Assembly: GCF_013426205.1 (NCBI RefSeq) | Contig: NC_089423.1 | Coordinates: forward strand, 1,302,001-1,366,000 | From: Metarhizium brunneum | Lineage: Eukaryota > Ascomycota > Sordariomycetes > Hypocreales > Clavicipitaceae | DNA: 64,000 bases | Direction: 5' to 3' | Shown: positions 45,049-55,560 of the stretch, one piece after another | How positions within the stretch are numbered: the stretch's first letter is position 1 | Layout of the letters: each line of letters opens with the position of its first letter | Made by a program: the position numbers and the translations under genes | The notes under the pieces: model-generated | Told to the model about the DNA's origin: nothing | The model's database searches: none | The model's input: only the letters and a program-made list of their open reading frames with translations

Positions 45049-47095
45049 TCTTGTCTCGAGATAGAAACGATCAGGCATGCATGCCACAGAATCGCCTTCA
45101 GGGCCCATCACAAGAACGAAGAACATACCAGAAACATCGACTAACATGACGCTTAGACGGTTGAATGGCAACAAAACTCGCCAGGAGGATAACGAGGGCG
45201 ATAGTGAACTGAGCGATCCGGACAGCAATGTAGCATTCAACGAACTGGAAGACGAAATTGTTGTCAGTGGCCGGAGCAGCAGGGGAGCGCCAAAGTTGCC
45301 AAGCGGGCGCCAAACTTCGGAGGGTAACGAGGACGAGGCGATGGAAGACGCTCCAGAGGAGTCTGCTGGTTCACATTACCCTAAGCGAAAGCGAACTTCT
45401 ATCTTCAATGATCTGAGCGAGAGCAAGCTAGAGAGCGCCCACACTGCGGCCCCTGAAAGGTCGCCCACTTCGCCCACTAGTACGATCAAATTCAAACCCA
45501 ATCGTCAAAGCCTCGGTGGTCCAGGTGTTAAGGGTGTTCTTCTGGGGACTTGGAGGGATTCTCACGTGCCAGATGAGGACAAGAGGCACGCTGTTATCGG
45601 CTTCATTGATGTCCGAGATCGCCTACGCACTCGGATTCAACCCAACACGAAATATGGGGAGTCATTGGCTGAGGACTATCCCCTGCCTCCAGGACCAGGT
45701 GGAAGCTGGGTCACCTTTGAGCGCGTCGTCTTTTCTGACCATCTTGTCGGCTTGGACCACTGCCAAGTAAAGGAGTATACGCGTCTTCGGTCCGAGGTTG
45801 CACCTGAGGAAACTGAGGATGGCCGTATAGCTGCTGAGCACGCTGCCGTTAAAGAGGCGATCCGCCGCGTCAAGGAGAACCCAGCTTTAGAGAATCCGGT
45901 ACAGCCTCCTCCTATCGCATACGGTATCGATATGCCAGACCATCTCCAGGGCCCCGCCCGCCCTGACCTCAAGCGTAGGCGTGTCAGTGGTGGTTTTGCC
46001 GCCATTAACCCAGCTCCTCCTGAGATGGTCCCCGAGCCGACTGCAATTCCAGCTTCGCAGCTGGCTATTGCCGCTCACCAAAATCGATTTTCTGTTGATC
46101 CTCTTCCAGGGACTCGACCGACGCGCATCATAATAGGATATTGGAAGCCGTCGAGCGAAGTTGATCCTAAGGATCGCCACGCTGTATATGGTATCTTGGG
46201 TCAGAATGACATGTTCCGTGTCAAGGTCGTGCGAGAGACTAGGGATGGCCGATTCGTGGATGGCAACTTCCCATCTGGAGCCGGTGCTTTATGGATTGCT
46301 TATGAGGAGGTTGAATTTGAGCCACATTTGAAAGCTCTTAACAGGCAAGAGGTTAAGGAATACTGCCGCGTTCGGCAATATCAGTTAGATCATGGCGAAT
46401 CCTCTGCCGATCGCATTGAGAATGAGACCAAGGCTGTGTACGAGGCACAGACCCGAGCCGGCACAATGCCATATAAGCAACCCCACAACGTCACAGTTCC
46501 CACGTTTACAGCCTCTCCACAGGGTGATGGCGATGAGCGCATGAATGGGCGGCATGGTTATGGTGGTCACGAGCTCCGTCAGTCGCGCCGGACTGAGCCG
46601 CGACCTATCCGGGCATCACTCAGCGAGAGTGAACTACGCGCAAGCCGACTTCAGAGCGTAGAGGCTGTGGAGAGAACTAACGCGTTGGCACGTCGTGAAA
46701 TTGCGAGAGCTGAAGCTGCTCAAGGCCGGGCAGATCGTCACGCCATACAGAGAGAGAGAGCCGCCGCCGCCGCCGCTGCAGATGCAGCCAATGCCGCCGC
46801 CGCTGCAGCTGCAGCTGCCTCCAACATGCCTCTCGAGCACCATCACAACACCAACGGCCGAATGGTCTTCCACGAATCTGACGATATGCAGCGGCTGAAC
46901 AAGGTATGGGCTCGACAGGAGAGCCTTCGCATGAAAAGCAGTTCGGACGAAGCCAAGATTTACGACGGCATCAAGTATGAGCGCAAAGCAACTGGGCCTT
47001 TTATGGGAAAGCTTGTATCGCAGGGCACGATTATCAATATCGATGGTGAGGACTATGTCGAGTACCGCGTCCTCACAAAGCCTTCGTTCTTCTAA
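43056..47095 (+). CDS. unrecognised protein with two tandem ~110-residue domains
   Basis: Model: exon 1 43056-43345 and exon 2 45157-47095, giving 742 residues. Exon 1 is Ser/Glu/Ala-rich and ends in a GTGAGT donor in phase 2. The acceptor CTTAG at 45156 has CTAAC ten bases before it and restores phase 2 (PPR joined to RLNGNKTR). A shorter product starting at ATG 45077 is equally possible. Residues about 223-337 and 420-531 are two copies of one domain: both have G-x-W, a DKRHAV/DRHAV-x-G block, a G-x-G-x-W segment, then HL-x-x-L and VKEY-x-R-x-R. The first domain follows an acidic region and a KRKR stretch that could be a nuclear signal. A poly-Ala run and a C-terminal GTIINIDGEDYVEYRVL block follow. 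I do not recognise the family; a nuclear or regulatory role is a guess. Confidence 0.6.
43346..45156 (+). other. proposed 1.8 kb intron, or 5' region of a short isoform
   Basis: GTGAGT at the left and CTAAC...CTTAG at the right bound 1811 nt without convincing coding sequence. A CA/TA microsatellite lies at 44968-45048. The length is far beyond the 50-170 nt of the other introns here. Confidence 0.45.
44968..45048. repeat. CA/TA microsatellite
   Basis: About 80 nt of CACATA units passing into pure (TA)n, just upstream of the second in-frame ATG of the tandem-domain gene. Confidence 0.9.
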
Positions 47096-48017
47096 GCGTC
47101 ATATTTGCGTTTTTTTATTGGCATGGAGTATAAAAACGATTGATGCGGTTCGAATACAATGGTGCTGCCTACATAAAGATGGCTATCCTGGCTTGGCCAG
47201 TAACATTACCATAACCGAATATGCCGAGCAACTTGGCGCCTGACTGTTCGATACAAAGGTTGGCTGGAGGGCAGAATGACCGATTACTCTTCTTTGCTGT
47301 GTCTAGAAAGGACGCTTGACACAGAAACTCTTTGCCAATTTTACATTTAATACTTGTTTTGCGAGCGCAAGGATCGAGTAAAGCTGCATTGCTATCATGG
47401 CTTGAGCCAAACCGGCCTTCGACAAGCGGTTTTTTGATTTCGGTCTTTTCCCCCCTTTCCTTGCGTTTTACAATTTGTCAAACCTCTTTTTTTTTTTACT
47501 GCAACACTTCCCAAAATCAGGGATCGAAGGCTTAAAAAGGACGGTGACACATTCCCTCCGGCGTGGGCTTGCTTTTATTTTATTTTTCCTGTCGTTTTAG
47601 AGTTGCGGGTTCGTACAGATGCACCGTTGGAGAAGAAAGCTCAGATTGAGGATATGAACATGGGTGTCCGTCCTGGATGAGGATGGATGGGTTTTGCGGC
47701 GGATTCGGGGTGGTAGCATTACGTGGACACGGAGCATGGAGTTTGATCTGTTTTTCATTTCGTGCTGTACAGCATCCATGTGCTTTTCGTGTCAGTATAC
47801 CCAATGTGGAAGACATGCGTTGGTATCATATGAGCAGTCAGTTAAAGTTCAAGATATTTCCCAATCAATTTACGTGATATTATCAGAAAAAGACACGGTT
47901 AGGTTTCGTTATGATTTGAGTATATACCCCCGTTTCAAACTCCGCTCATGATATTCTCTATAACCCACTTATTCAAATTCACTTCCTATGCGCATTCCTC
48001 GCTAAATTTTTTGCACG
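47096..48017. other. intergenic between convergent genes
   Basis: The tandem-domain gene and ZPR1 both end here. T-rich runs are the only visible feature; small frames are not convincing. Confidence 0.4.
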
Positions 48018-49508
48018 TTACTCATCTTGGCCGCCGGTATTTTCAGGCTCCTCGTATCCCTCAACCTTCATATCTTTTAGCCCCAACTCCTCCTCCTCCT
48101 CTTCAGTCCGCTGATAATTCTCCCTTTTAATCTTGGGATCAGGAGCAGGTGGATCGACAAGTGGTTGCACAAAACTGCTCGCAAACGGATCCGTCAGGAT
48201 GACAGTGAATTCCTTTTCGCCCTTGATGGCGGCATCCAGTCCCGCGAAGAAGGCATCCCACTGCGTCTTTTCAGAGGAGCTCAGCGAGTCGCCACCTTGC
48301 CCCGGGCCGTTGACTTCGAAGATTTGGCTGTGCAGGTCGTTGCGGACTTGTGTGAGGAGGCCTTCTACTGTGGTGAAGCGCCCGCCCAGCGTGCCAGGGT
48401 TGACTTGGAGCTGCAGCTCGGGACACTCGAGGCCGCACGTTTCGGATTTGAGGATATCACGGGCAAGGTCGGTGGCATCTTGTACGGTGAGTGTGATTTT
48501 CTCGCCGAGCTCGGGGATTTCGCCGCCGGTTTTGACATCGTTGGAGCGGTAGCCGCAGTGGTCACAGACGGTGGACATGAGGACGACTTGTTTGAAATGC
48601 GGGATGTCGACCATTTTCATATGCGTTGTGCAGGAGTGCATGCAGCCAGGACAGCTGGCTGGGAAGCTGTATACTTCGTTGGGGATGATTTCACCGTCTG
48701 CCGTGAGGCCCGGGTTGGTGAAGTCGGCAGGTGCTTCGGTGGTGTCGCCGAGACCGAGGAGGGCGTTTTGTTCCGGGGTGCGGACAAACTCGCGCTTCTC
48801 CCATTTTCCTACGCCGTCTTTGAGGTCGGGTGCGATGAAGGAATTGCCGGCCGGGTCATCGACATAGAAGCGGAAGGGAAATGCGTCACCAGCGAGCATG
48901 GAACGTCCTTTGGTGATGATCTCGGCAATCTTTTCGGCAACTTCGGGAGATTGTTCTTTTCGGGCTTCTTGGTTCATTTCGAGGTCATCCATGACGGTGG
49001 TAAGCAGACCCTCGACGTTCGTGAGTTGGCCGCGGCCCGGGGGGATCTCAAGATCCATTTCGATGAACTTGACGGTGGCGGTGTCGGACTTGACGACTTG
49101 CCGCGAAAAGTCTTCGAGGCTTGTGAGACGAAGCTCGTAATGTGTTCCTTTTGGCTGGACGGTGCCGGCAGCTTGGATCTCGTTGTTTTGCACGTTGCAG
49201 TGCTCGCAGGAGAAGGACATGATGACAACTTCGCGAAAGTAGGGGATCGCTGTGAGAAGGAGGCGGGTGACGCCCTATGTAACTCATGTTAGTATTCTGA
49301 AGTATAATGTGAAATTGGCGGTACAGGGACGCACATTCTCGCCGCAGTTCATGCAAAGCGATTCAATCTCCTCGACGGGTCGATACTCTTCGTCTTCCTG
49401 GGTGGCGTCATTAGTGGTGGCCGAGAAGCCCGCAACCTTGTTACCGATGGACTCGAAGAACTCGGTCGGGTTCTGCGCCGTCTCTTCTTTCCTGTCGTCA
49501 GCAGACAT
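48018..49508 (-). CDS. zpr1: ZPR1 zinc-finger protein
   Basis: Two exons, 49508-49335 and 49274-48018, with a 60-nt intron (GTGCGT to ATAG), give 476 residues. The junction completes the first zinc finger: CMNCGEN joined to GVTRLLLTAIPYFREVVIMSFSCEHC (written here in two parts). The second finger is CPGCMHSC with VCDHC 30 residues later. The two halves each carry a finger plus a beta-rich domain, the ZPR1 duplication. ZPR1 binds the translation factor eEF1A and helps its folding. The C-terminus is acidic. The start ATG follows a CT-rich leader; upstream in-frame sequence to 49709 exists but does not look conserved. Confidence 0.96.
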
Positions 49509-50001
49509 GGCGCTGTGGTGCTCTTTATCACAGAGCGACGGCGTATGATGAGGTGTGTATGTCGGTCGCAAAATTAGAGGCATGCAGGTTTGTGACTCGG
49601 ATGGAGGGGCATTGAAATTTTTGGAGGGGCAAATCTGCAGGACAGTGCTCCGCAGCCTTGTGTCATTCCAGGTGGCTAGCGCGAGGCTGCTTGCTGACCC
49701 GGGGGGCATTTTAGTGGTCTGGTGACGCGGGGAGTCCCTTCAAGGGTGCGCTAGAAGGCAACTGAAGCTTCCAATGGGGCACCCAACATTGGAGGCCGAG
49801 GTTGGAACAGCAAAATTTGTCCAATGGCGTTGCCGCATTTTATGCGGGTTTTGATGCCGTGAACTCCGTCGCTACCTCGAGACTTGAGAGGAGCCAGGTG
49901 CTGGCCTGGGGACGGCCTCAGACCATGTTAGACGTTCCCTTGAACTCCGAAAAGGATGCACATTAGGTACAAAGCTGTCGTGCGTGGCAGACCGTGTCGT
50001 C
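49509..50001. other. intergenic: ZPR1 promoter
   Basis: This gap between two minus-strand genes holds no supported feature beyond a possible leader. Confidence 0.4.
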
Positions 50002-50568
50002 TCATCCCATGAAATCCGCAAGGGAGAGAGAGGTTGCTGATTTCTGCTGTTGTGCAGAAAGCAGGGCTCGCAGCCCGCCTTTGCGGTTCTTGGCCCTCTT
50101 CTTGCTGCTTGCATTCGCCGTCATCTTCTGGTTTTGTGGCTCCGCCGGCACCGTCTTCTTGGCGGTAGACGCTCTCGATATCTTTCGGCGTGTCGCTGCC
50201 TCGGGTGCTGAAAGGCTGATCGTAGTGTCTCGACCGCAATGCCCACATGAAATTGATTTCGTTGGTCCTGAAGAAGCAGTGTTTGGCTTTTCCTGCCTCT
50301 TCTTCTTCTGTGAGGCAGCCTGTCTTCGCAGCCTGTGTATTTCGCGGAGCTCGAGCTTCAGTAACGTCTTGTCTCCCGGAATCATGATATGTCCACAGGC
50401 GCCGCAGACATGTTGCCGCTGCACTTCGTGTTGAGTCAGGTTGTTGTGCAACATCAAATCATCTCGTTGCCTCATCAGGTGCGCAGAAGTTTCCGGGGCC
50501 GTCTGTCGGAGGAGATGCGCCGCGTCGGTGAGGTAATTGAGGCCGGCTGAAAGTTCGTCTGACGCCAT
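50002..50568 (-). CDS. RNase P Rpr2/Rpp21/SNM1-domain protein
   Basis: A single exon for 188 residues from ATG 50568. An N-terminal helical region (LNYLTDAAHLLRQTAPETSA) is followed by CGACG and, some 50 residues later, CGHCG, two CxxC pairs forming a zinc ribbon. A basic Lys/Arg-rich C-terminus ends in LSLADFMG. The helix plus split zinc ribbon is the layout of the Rpr2/Rpp21/SNM1 family, protein subunits of RNase P or RNase MRP. Whether it is the true Rpr2, the SNM1 counterpart or a paralogue cannot be settled here. It lies in a run of three zinc-binding proteins on the same strand. Confidence 0.75.
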   Translation of the reverse strand: MASDELSAGLNYLTDAAHLLRQTAPETSAHLMRQRDDLMLHNNLTQHEVQRQHVCGACGHIMIPGDKTLLKLELREIHRLRRQAASQKKKRQEKPNTASSGPTKSISCGHCGRDTTISLSAPEAATRRKISRASTAKKTVPAEPQNQKMTANASSKKRAKNRKGGLRALLSAQQQKSATSLSLADFMG

Positions 50569-50769
50569 TCTAACGAAATGATGTCCACCTTGGCCCGAAG
50601 TTGAATGCATTCGGCAAGTTTTGACCAGGTCAGAGTCGTATCAAGGCTGCACATGTGTGCATGGGCTTACGGGTGGGGTATCGATAGCGTCCTGGCCCCA
50701 AGGGCGCGGCTACCCTATATCTACATTTTTGGTTAATTAAGATCTTTTGATTTCGTTCGACCTAAGCAT

Positions 50770-51497
50770 CTAAGCTCTGCGAATCTCCCAGACGATATCC
50801 TTGATGCTAACTTCCTCTCCGGCCTTTTCGTCGTAGTCAAACCATTCACCATCTGCTAGGTCGATGGCTGTAAACTTGGTACCCGAGTCAATACCCTCAG
50901 CAAGCCACTCTCCCTGTCAATGAGCATCAGAACCGTGTCCAAATAATGAAAATATGCCGTTCAGTCGTGTTCTCACCTCTGGTTTAAACTCGGTGAACTC
51001 GAGTCCGCGGCAATCAAATTCAATAATCCTGTGCGCCTTGGGTGGCTCAGATTGTTCGTATGCCAATGGTGCGGCTTTGATAGAAGCCGATGATTCACGC
51101 TGCCAGATGCTTTAGCGACCTCTTTCCTGCGACTGCCTGATTTGAAACAAAATAATACCTTGCAGTTTTTGCATCTCCATACAAAGTTGGCCTCACCGCG
51201 GCTGCCGCTCATCTCGTTCGTTTCCTAGGTGGGAGATGAGAACGACCTGACCATCCGGGTTCAAGCTAAGATGTGCTTGGGCACTTACAAAACGGTTTAC
51301 ACCCACATAGTTATCGTGTGTCTCTCTGCACGACGTACATTGCACCTTGAACATATACCAGAATGGGTTGTCCTGCGTGTCGTCTGGTCGCAGGTTTGTT
51401 ACTCTGGGGGCAATATTAGCTAGCTGACTTGTATTCAAGATGTTGCCATTCAAGACACATACCCCGTCTGCTCAGCTTTGATGGTTAATGTAAACAT
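50770..51497 (-). CDS. UPF0587/C1orf123-type zinc-binding protein
   Basis: Five short exons rebuilt by hand: 51497-51463, 51403-51289, 51224-51159, 51099-50977 and 50913-50770. All have GT-AG boundaries and matching phases, giving 160 residues, the same length as human C1orf123 (CZIB). The protein begins MFTLTIKAEQTGVTNLRP, has CTSC and CKNC pairs that bind zinc, then HRIIEFDCRGLEFTEF and a C-terminal DYDEKAGEEVSIKDIVW block. The biochemical role is not well established. It is divergent from the PPR-type gene across only 337 bp. No single frame spans it. Confidence 0.93.
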
Positions 51498-51834
51498 CTT
51501 GAACGACAGACTAGCTCACACACTGGAAATCCTGTTTCCAATGTCAGATCTCATCGATCACTCGCGTATTCTCTAGTCTCGGTGTCTCGGTGTCTCGACT
51601 CTCAAGTCCTTGTCTGTGAGCCACATGCGGCGCTTGGCGGGGATTATGGAGCGTGGAGTGCACGCGCATCAAACCTGAGGTCATCACGTGATCAAAAAAG
51701 GATCAGCCCATTTCGTGAGCCGAGTTGCTCCCGAGGCAATCTTTCAACAACGAATTGATATCCTCCCCCCCAATTGGGCCGACTCGCCTCGAAACCTAGC
51801 CAGAGGCGTTTGTATTTCTTCAGATGAAGACCTG
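51498..51834. promoter_or_regulatory. compact divergent promoter with ATCACGTGAT
   Basis: These 337 bp separate two divergent starts. The perfect 10-nt palindrome ATCACGTGAT at 51683-51692 contains the E-box CACGTG and is the clearest candidate control site; a bHLH factor of Cbf1/Pho4 type would be the expected binder (inference). Confidence 0.45.
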
Positions 51835-53979
51835 ATGCAATCGCTCTGGGCTAGAGCCGGTCAGGCTCATCGTTGCGGGTGCAGGGCCTGCAGCACCGCA
51901 ATCGGTGCTGCTGGTAGACGAGCTACCGGAGCTACTGGACGACGCAAAGCGACCTTTGCAGAGATATTCACAGCATGTTACAGCTCAGTCTTTGCGACGG
52001 CTGCAATCGTGGATGCCGTACGAAAAGATGATCGCAGAAGGGAGCTGGACCGGCAGTTGGAGGCAGCTAGGAGGGAATTGAGCGAATTGCAGGAAAGGTC
52101 GTCATCAACGTCGTCGCAGGTGGAAGCCAATGCGCCAGACCTGTCAATGCAGCAGATGGATACACTTTGGAAAAGCCTTAAAGCGATTTACCGAAATCGA
52201 CCATTCATGAAGGAAATCGACAAACCGGCGGTGATCGACGCATCTGAGCTGATCGCTAATTTGAAGAGAGAATACTATAATACCCCAGGAGAACCTTCGT
52301 TGCACTCTTCAAGGCAGATCAATTACGACCAATTGGAAAGAGCAATCATGGCTGAAGAGCGAGATAGTCGAATTGGCTCCCGGGAGTCCCTTAGTCAAGC
52401 CCAGTTGGTTCGCGAATCCCTCAGTGTTGAGTATCTCGTTGAACAATTACTTTGCCGCGCCGAGATACTCGACAATAGCTCAGTTGAATGCCCATCGTTC
52501 GATGAGGCTAGAGGGCTGGCGGCGAAAGGATACCCAAACTTTTCTTTTCGATCCGTAGACCCGGGCAAAGCGGCGAAGAACACGATAACCTTGAATAATC
52601 AAATTCGATCTCTGGTCAATACCCATGACCTCAGCTGGAAAGAGAAAATCGGCAGAGTCTGCTTCAACCTTCTCGTCTCCGCACACCCCCCCGACATGCA
52701 TACATACAACACCCTCATTGTTGCATTTGACAGATCGGGCCATCATGTCTTCTCCGACGCCTTGGTCTACTCATTCTTCCATAGACGGCTCTTGAAGCCT
52801 ACTCCGTCCACCTTTACAGCGATTCTTAACCATTACCGAGTAACACGTAACCACGGGCAGTTTCTTCGCACCCTCGCATGTCTTACCGGATTAGATGTTA
52901 GGTCTGGTGGGAAGATGGGAAGACGTCATATCAAAGACATTGAAAGCTGGGGGATGGAGAAGTGGGCAGCGAATACTAAGCTCCGCACAAGCACAGGAAA
53001 TTGGGTTTGGGAACATGTTCCTCTCAATGTACCGTTGGTGGAAACCATTATAAACGGCCTCCTCCACTTCAAGCTTTTCGACGAGGCTGCTTCATTCTTC
53101 GTCTCTTGCATGCGTTCTGGAGTCGCCCTGAGTACCAGCGTCGTCAAACAGCTCTTTGACGAGTGTGTTGCTGCGCTTGATTGGAGAGCAGCGGTGAGAC
53201 TGATTCGAGGTCTGTCAGACAGTCAGAAGAGGTGGGAAATTCTCCTGTCGCAAGAAGATGCCGACACTGCAGCACATCTTGTTGGCAGGGCTTTCGCTCT
53301 GATCGATATTTGCGGCCTCAGCAGTCGCAGAGAACCGGAGGGACGCCTGATCAGCTTGGACATCTCTGGACCCAAACTCAACAGGCTCTTGGAATCACTA
53401 TCAAAAGCAAATCTTCTTCTACCTGATGTAAATGTACACCCTGGTAGCTTCCAAGACGCCCGCACGAGGGAAGGTGCTGAGATGACTCTGTCAAAGAGCC
53501 GACTGCTACAACTCGAGAGTATGTGGAAGGAATATGAGTTTGTCCGAAAGACTACAAACTCGATCGAGAGCAAATTATTGTACCCCGAGTTTTCATCAAC
53601 GTTCAGAACATCTATGGCCATACATATTGGCAAATCGGCCGTCCAGAGATCTGTGATACTGGCTCGGGAATTTCAGGACGTTGTACCAGCCAGTGGATCA
53701 CTGTCACTTCAGTCACCGCGAGAGGCTCATAGTGACCAACCCTCAGAGGAGGAACGCTTGTCGGAAGAGATGGAGGCAATGGCTGTAAATGATGAGTGGA
53801 CGGAGCAAGAAGGAGGACCGAAACTACGAGAAGCGCAAATAGCTACAAGAGGCTGGAGTAGGAAACAAGACGGACTGGTCTCTGAGCATGTTTGTTTTAA
53901 ACCAAGAGGCCTGCTTACATGGCAGCGGCCTTCACACCGAGTCTACGCTGAGGGGAGGCAATGGGCTGTGGGAACTTGA
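51835..53979 (+). CDS. PPR-type mitochondrial protein
   Basis: A single exon, 714 residues from ATG 51835. The frame is open upstream to 51688 but without an ATG. The N-terminus MQSLWARAGQAHRCGC and the following Arg/Ala-rich stretch without acidic residues look like a mitochondrial presequence. After it comes a helix (FTACYSSVFATAAIVDA) and a charged coiled coil, a pattern I associate with fungal mitochondrial PPR proteins. Helical repeats occur at about 270-480, including PDMHTYNTLIVAFDRSG and PTPSTFTAILNHYRVTRN, both PPR-like. Such proteins bind organellar RNA for processing or translation; the target is unknown. The C-terminal 150 residues are charged and low in recognisable motifs. Confidence 0.72.
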   Translation: MQSLWARAGQAHRCGCRACSTAIGAAGRRATGATGRRKATFAEIFTACYSSVFATAAIVDAVRKDDRRRELDRQLEAARRELSELQERSSSTSSQVEANAPDLSMQQMDTLWKSLKAIYRNRPFMKEIDKPAVIDASELIANLKREYYNTPGEPSLHSSRQINYDQLERAIMAEERDSRIGSRESLSQAQLVRESLSVEYLVEQLLCRAEILDNSSVECPSFDEARGLAAKGYPNFSFRSVDPGKAAKNTITLNNQIRSLVNTHDLSWKEKIGRVCFNLLVSAHPPDMHTYNTLIVAFDRSGHHVFSDALVYSFFHRRLLKPTPSTFTAILNHYRVTRNHGQFLRTLACLTGLDVRSGGKMGRRHIKDIESWGMEKWAANTKLRTSTGNWVWEHVPLNVPLVETIINGLLHFKLFDEAASFFVSCMRSGVALSTSVVKQLFDECVAALDWRAAVRLIRGLSDSQKRWEILLSQEDADTAAHLVGRAFALIDICGLSSRREPEGRLISLDISGPKLNRLLESLSKANLLLPDVNVHPGSFQDARTREGAEMTLSKSRLLQLESMWKEYEFVRKTTNSIESKLLYPEFSSTFRTSMAIHIGKSAVQRSVILAREFQDVVPASGSLSLQSPREAHSDQPSEEERLSEEMEAMAVNDEWTEQEGGPKLREAQIATRGWSRKQDGLVSEHVCFKPRGLLTWQRPSHRVYAEGRQWAVGT

Positions 53980-55560
53980 GCAATATACCAATGTTTGATA
54001 CCAAAAATGTGGTGGTGGGATGTTGCCGGGGGCTAGAGAATGATGGCATTAGACAGCGTCTGCAGTTGTATGTACGATATTATCAATGTACATATATGTA
54101 CAGTACGCTTATCACTGTACCCCGTCTTTGACATTCCATCCTGGTGTCGTACAATCACATGGTGAGCGGATTTTCAGGGTGCTTGACCTCGTAGCGATCA
54201 TATCTGAGGTTCCACATCTGACTGGTGATTAGTAGAGGAAATAAAAAAAACTGAGACATGATGAATCAAATGTATTAAATGCCGGCTATCGTCAGGACGA
54301 GCGGGCTCAGCCAGTCAGTCAGCCAGTCAAGCAAGTCGGTCAGTGTCAGTGTCAGTGTCAGTGTCAGTGTCAGTGGAGGAGGGCCCTGCAAGACACGTTG
54401 GCTGGATTTGCAGTTTGGATTGGTGCAGCACGGAATTTGGAGGCGTTCGAGGGAGAGAGGGAGGCGTGGCCAAACCGACGATTGTCGACGGAGACTTTTG
54501 TATTGAGGGTATTTGGAGAGGCGTTCAGCGTCAGCCTTGGTCCAGTCAAATGCAGGTCTTGGTCCACGGTCGCCAATCAACAGCAAGAAGTGGTTGGAAC
54601 TGGCTGGGAGTTTGAGCGAGTTTGTACAAGACGGGTCGGATAGACGCACGCCCATGCCACAAGGGAAACTTCTCTGACTTGCCCGTGAAGCCGCATCATC
54701 CACTTTGCACTCACTCCGTCAAGCTCGTTCTTTGTTCGTGCTTCTCGTGTCAACTCGAAGCAAGCATACTGTGTATTATGGCTTCCCCACATCTCCATCA
54801 TGGATAAGGGCCAACTTTGATTTTTTCTTGAAATCCAGGTCAAGTCCCCACGAGGCACACGGTTCCCAATGGCCTTTTGGTTTCTCTTTCCCGTCCTCTG
54901 AAAAGGTGCGGCGACCTGCTTTCCATCAATGTCACACTATTGAATTCGTTGCTGGACGACAGACGACGGACGCCGGACGCAAACGCAGGTGCCGACGACG
55001 AAAAGACCGGTAGCGAACCCCTACTCCTGTTGGCATTGTGAACGCCCCTCCGGATGGGGCGGTCGGTCTCACGATACCGTCAATTAATCGAAAAAAGCTA
55101 ACGGCTGTCGTAACTTCATAGCTTGGGGGATCACGCGACCTCGTTGGGCCCATCTCTCTCTCCACAACTTCGCTCGGCACTCGGCGGTCGCGGTCCCTTG
55201 TATTTTGTCATTCGTTGAGGCGACTTTTGTTTTTGACTGGTAATTTGGTTTCTCTTTCTCGTCCTTGATCTTGTTCTTCTTTTTTTTCTTCTTGCATCTT
55301 TTCTCGCACTCGATTTTGTTCATCGTGGGTCCTGTTCCGTCCGTCATTCACCACCGGCCTTGGCCCTGCTCAATCATCAAGTTGAAACTTGGGGGGCTGA
55401 CTGCGGAATACAAGGGGTCCAGTGCCAGGGGTAAGCCAGAGAGTTCCTTTGCTCGCCAATTGAACTTGATCTCCCAGGAACGCGGCTAAATAGGGGAGCT
55501 GTGGAGAGCGACCAGAGAAAGAAGATTCTCTCGAGCTGGAAAAGAGCCATCGTCAGTAGG
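53980..55560. other. intergenic: NUC-2 promoter and leader
   Basis: The stretch contains a (CAGTGT)n run at 54341-54375. No coding region is supported. The last 350 nt are T- and C-rich, compatible with a leader. Confidence 0.4.
54341..54375. repeat. (CAGTGT)n tandem repeat
   Basis: About six copies of CAGTGT in 35 nt. Confidence 0.85.

Noticed and set aside
48165..49292. 375-residue open frame on the plus strand
   Set aside because: Antisense shadow of ZPR1, which has both zinc fingers and a proper intron.
51688..51834. 49-residue N-terminal extension of the PPR-type protein
   Set aside because: The extension starts at GTG and overlaps the ATCACGTGAT palindrome; the ATG at 51835 gives a better mitochondrial presequence.
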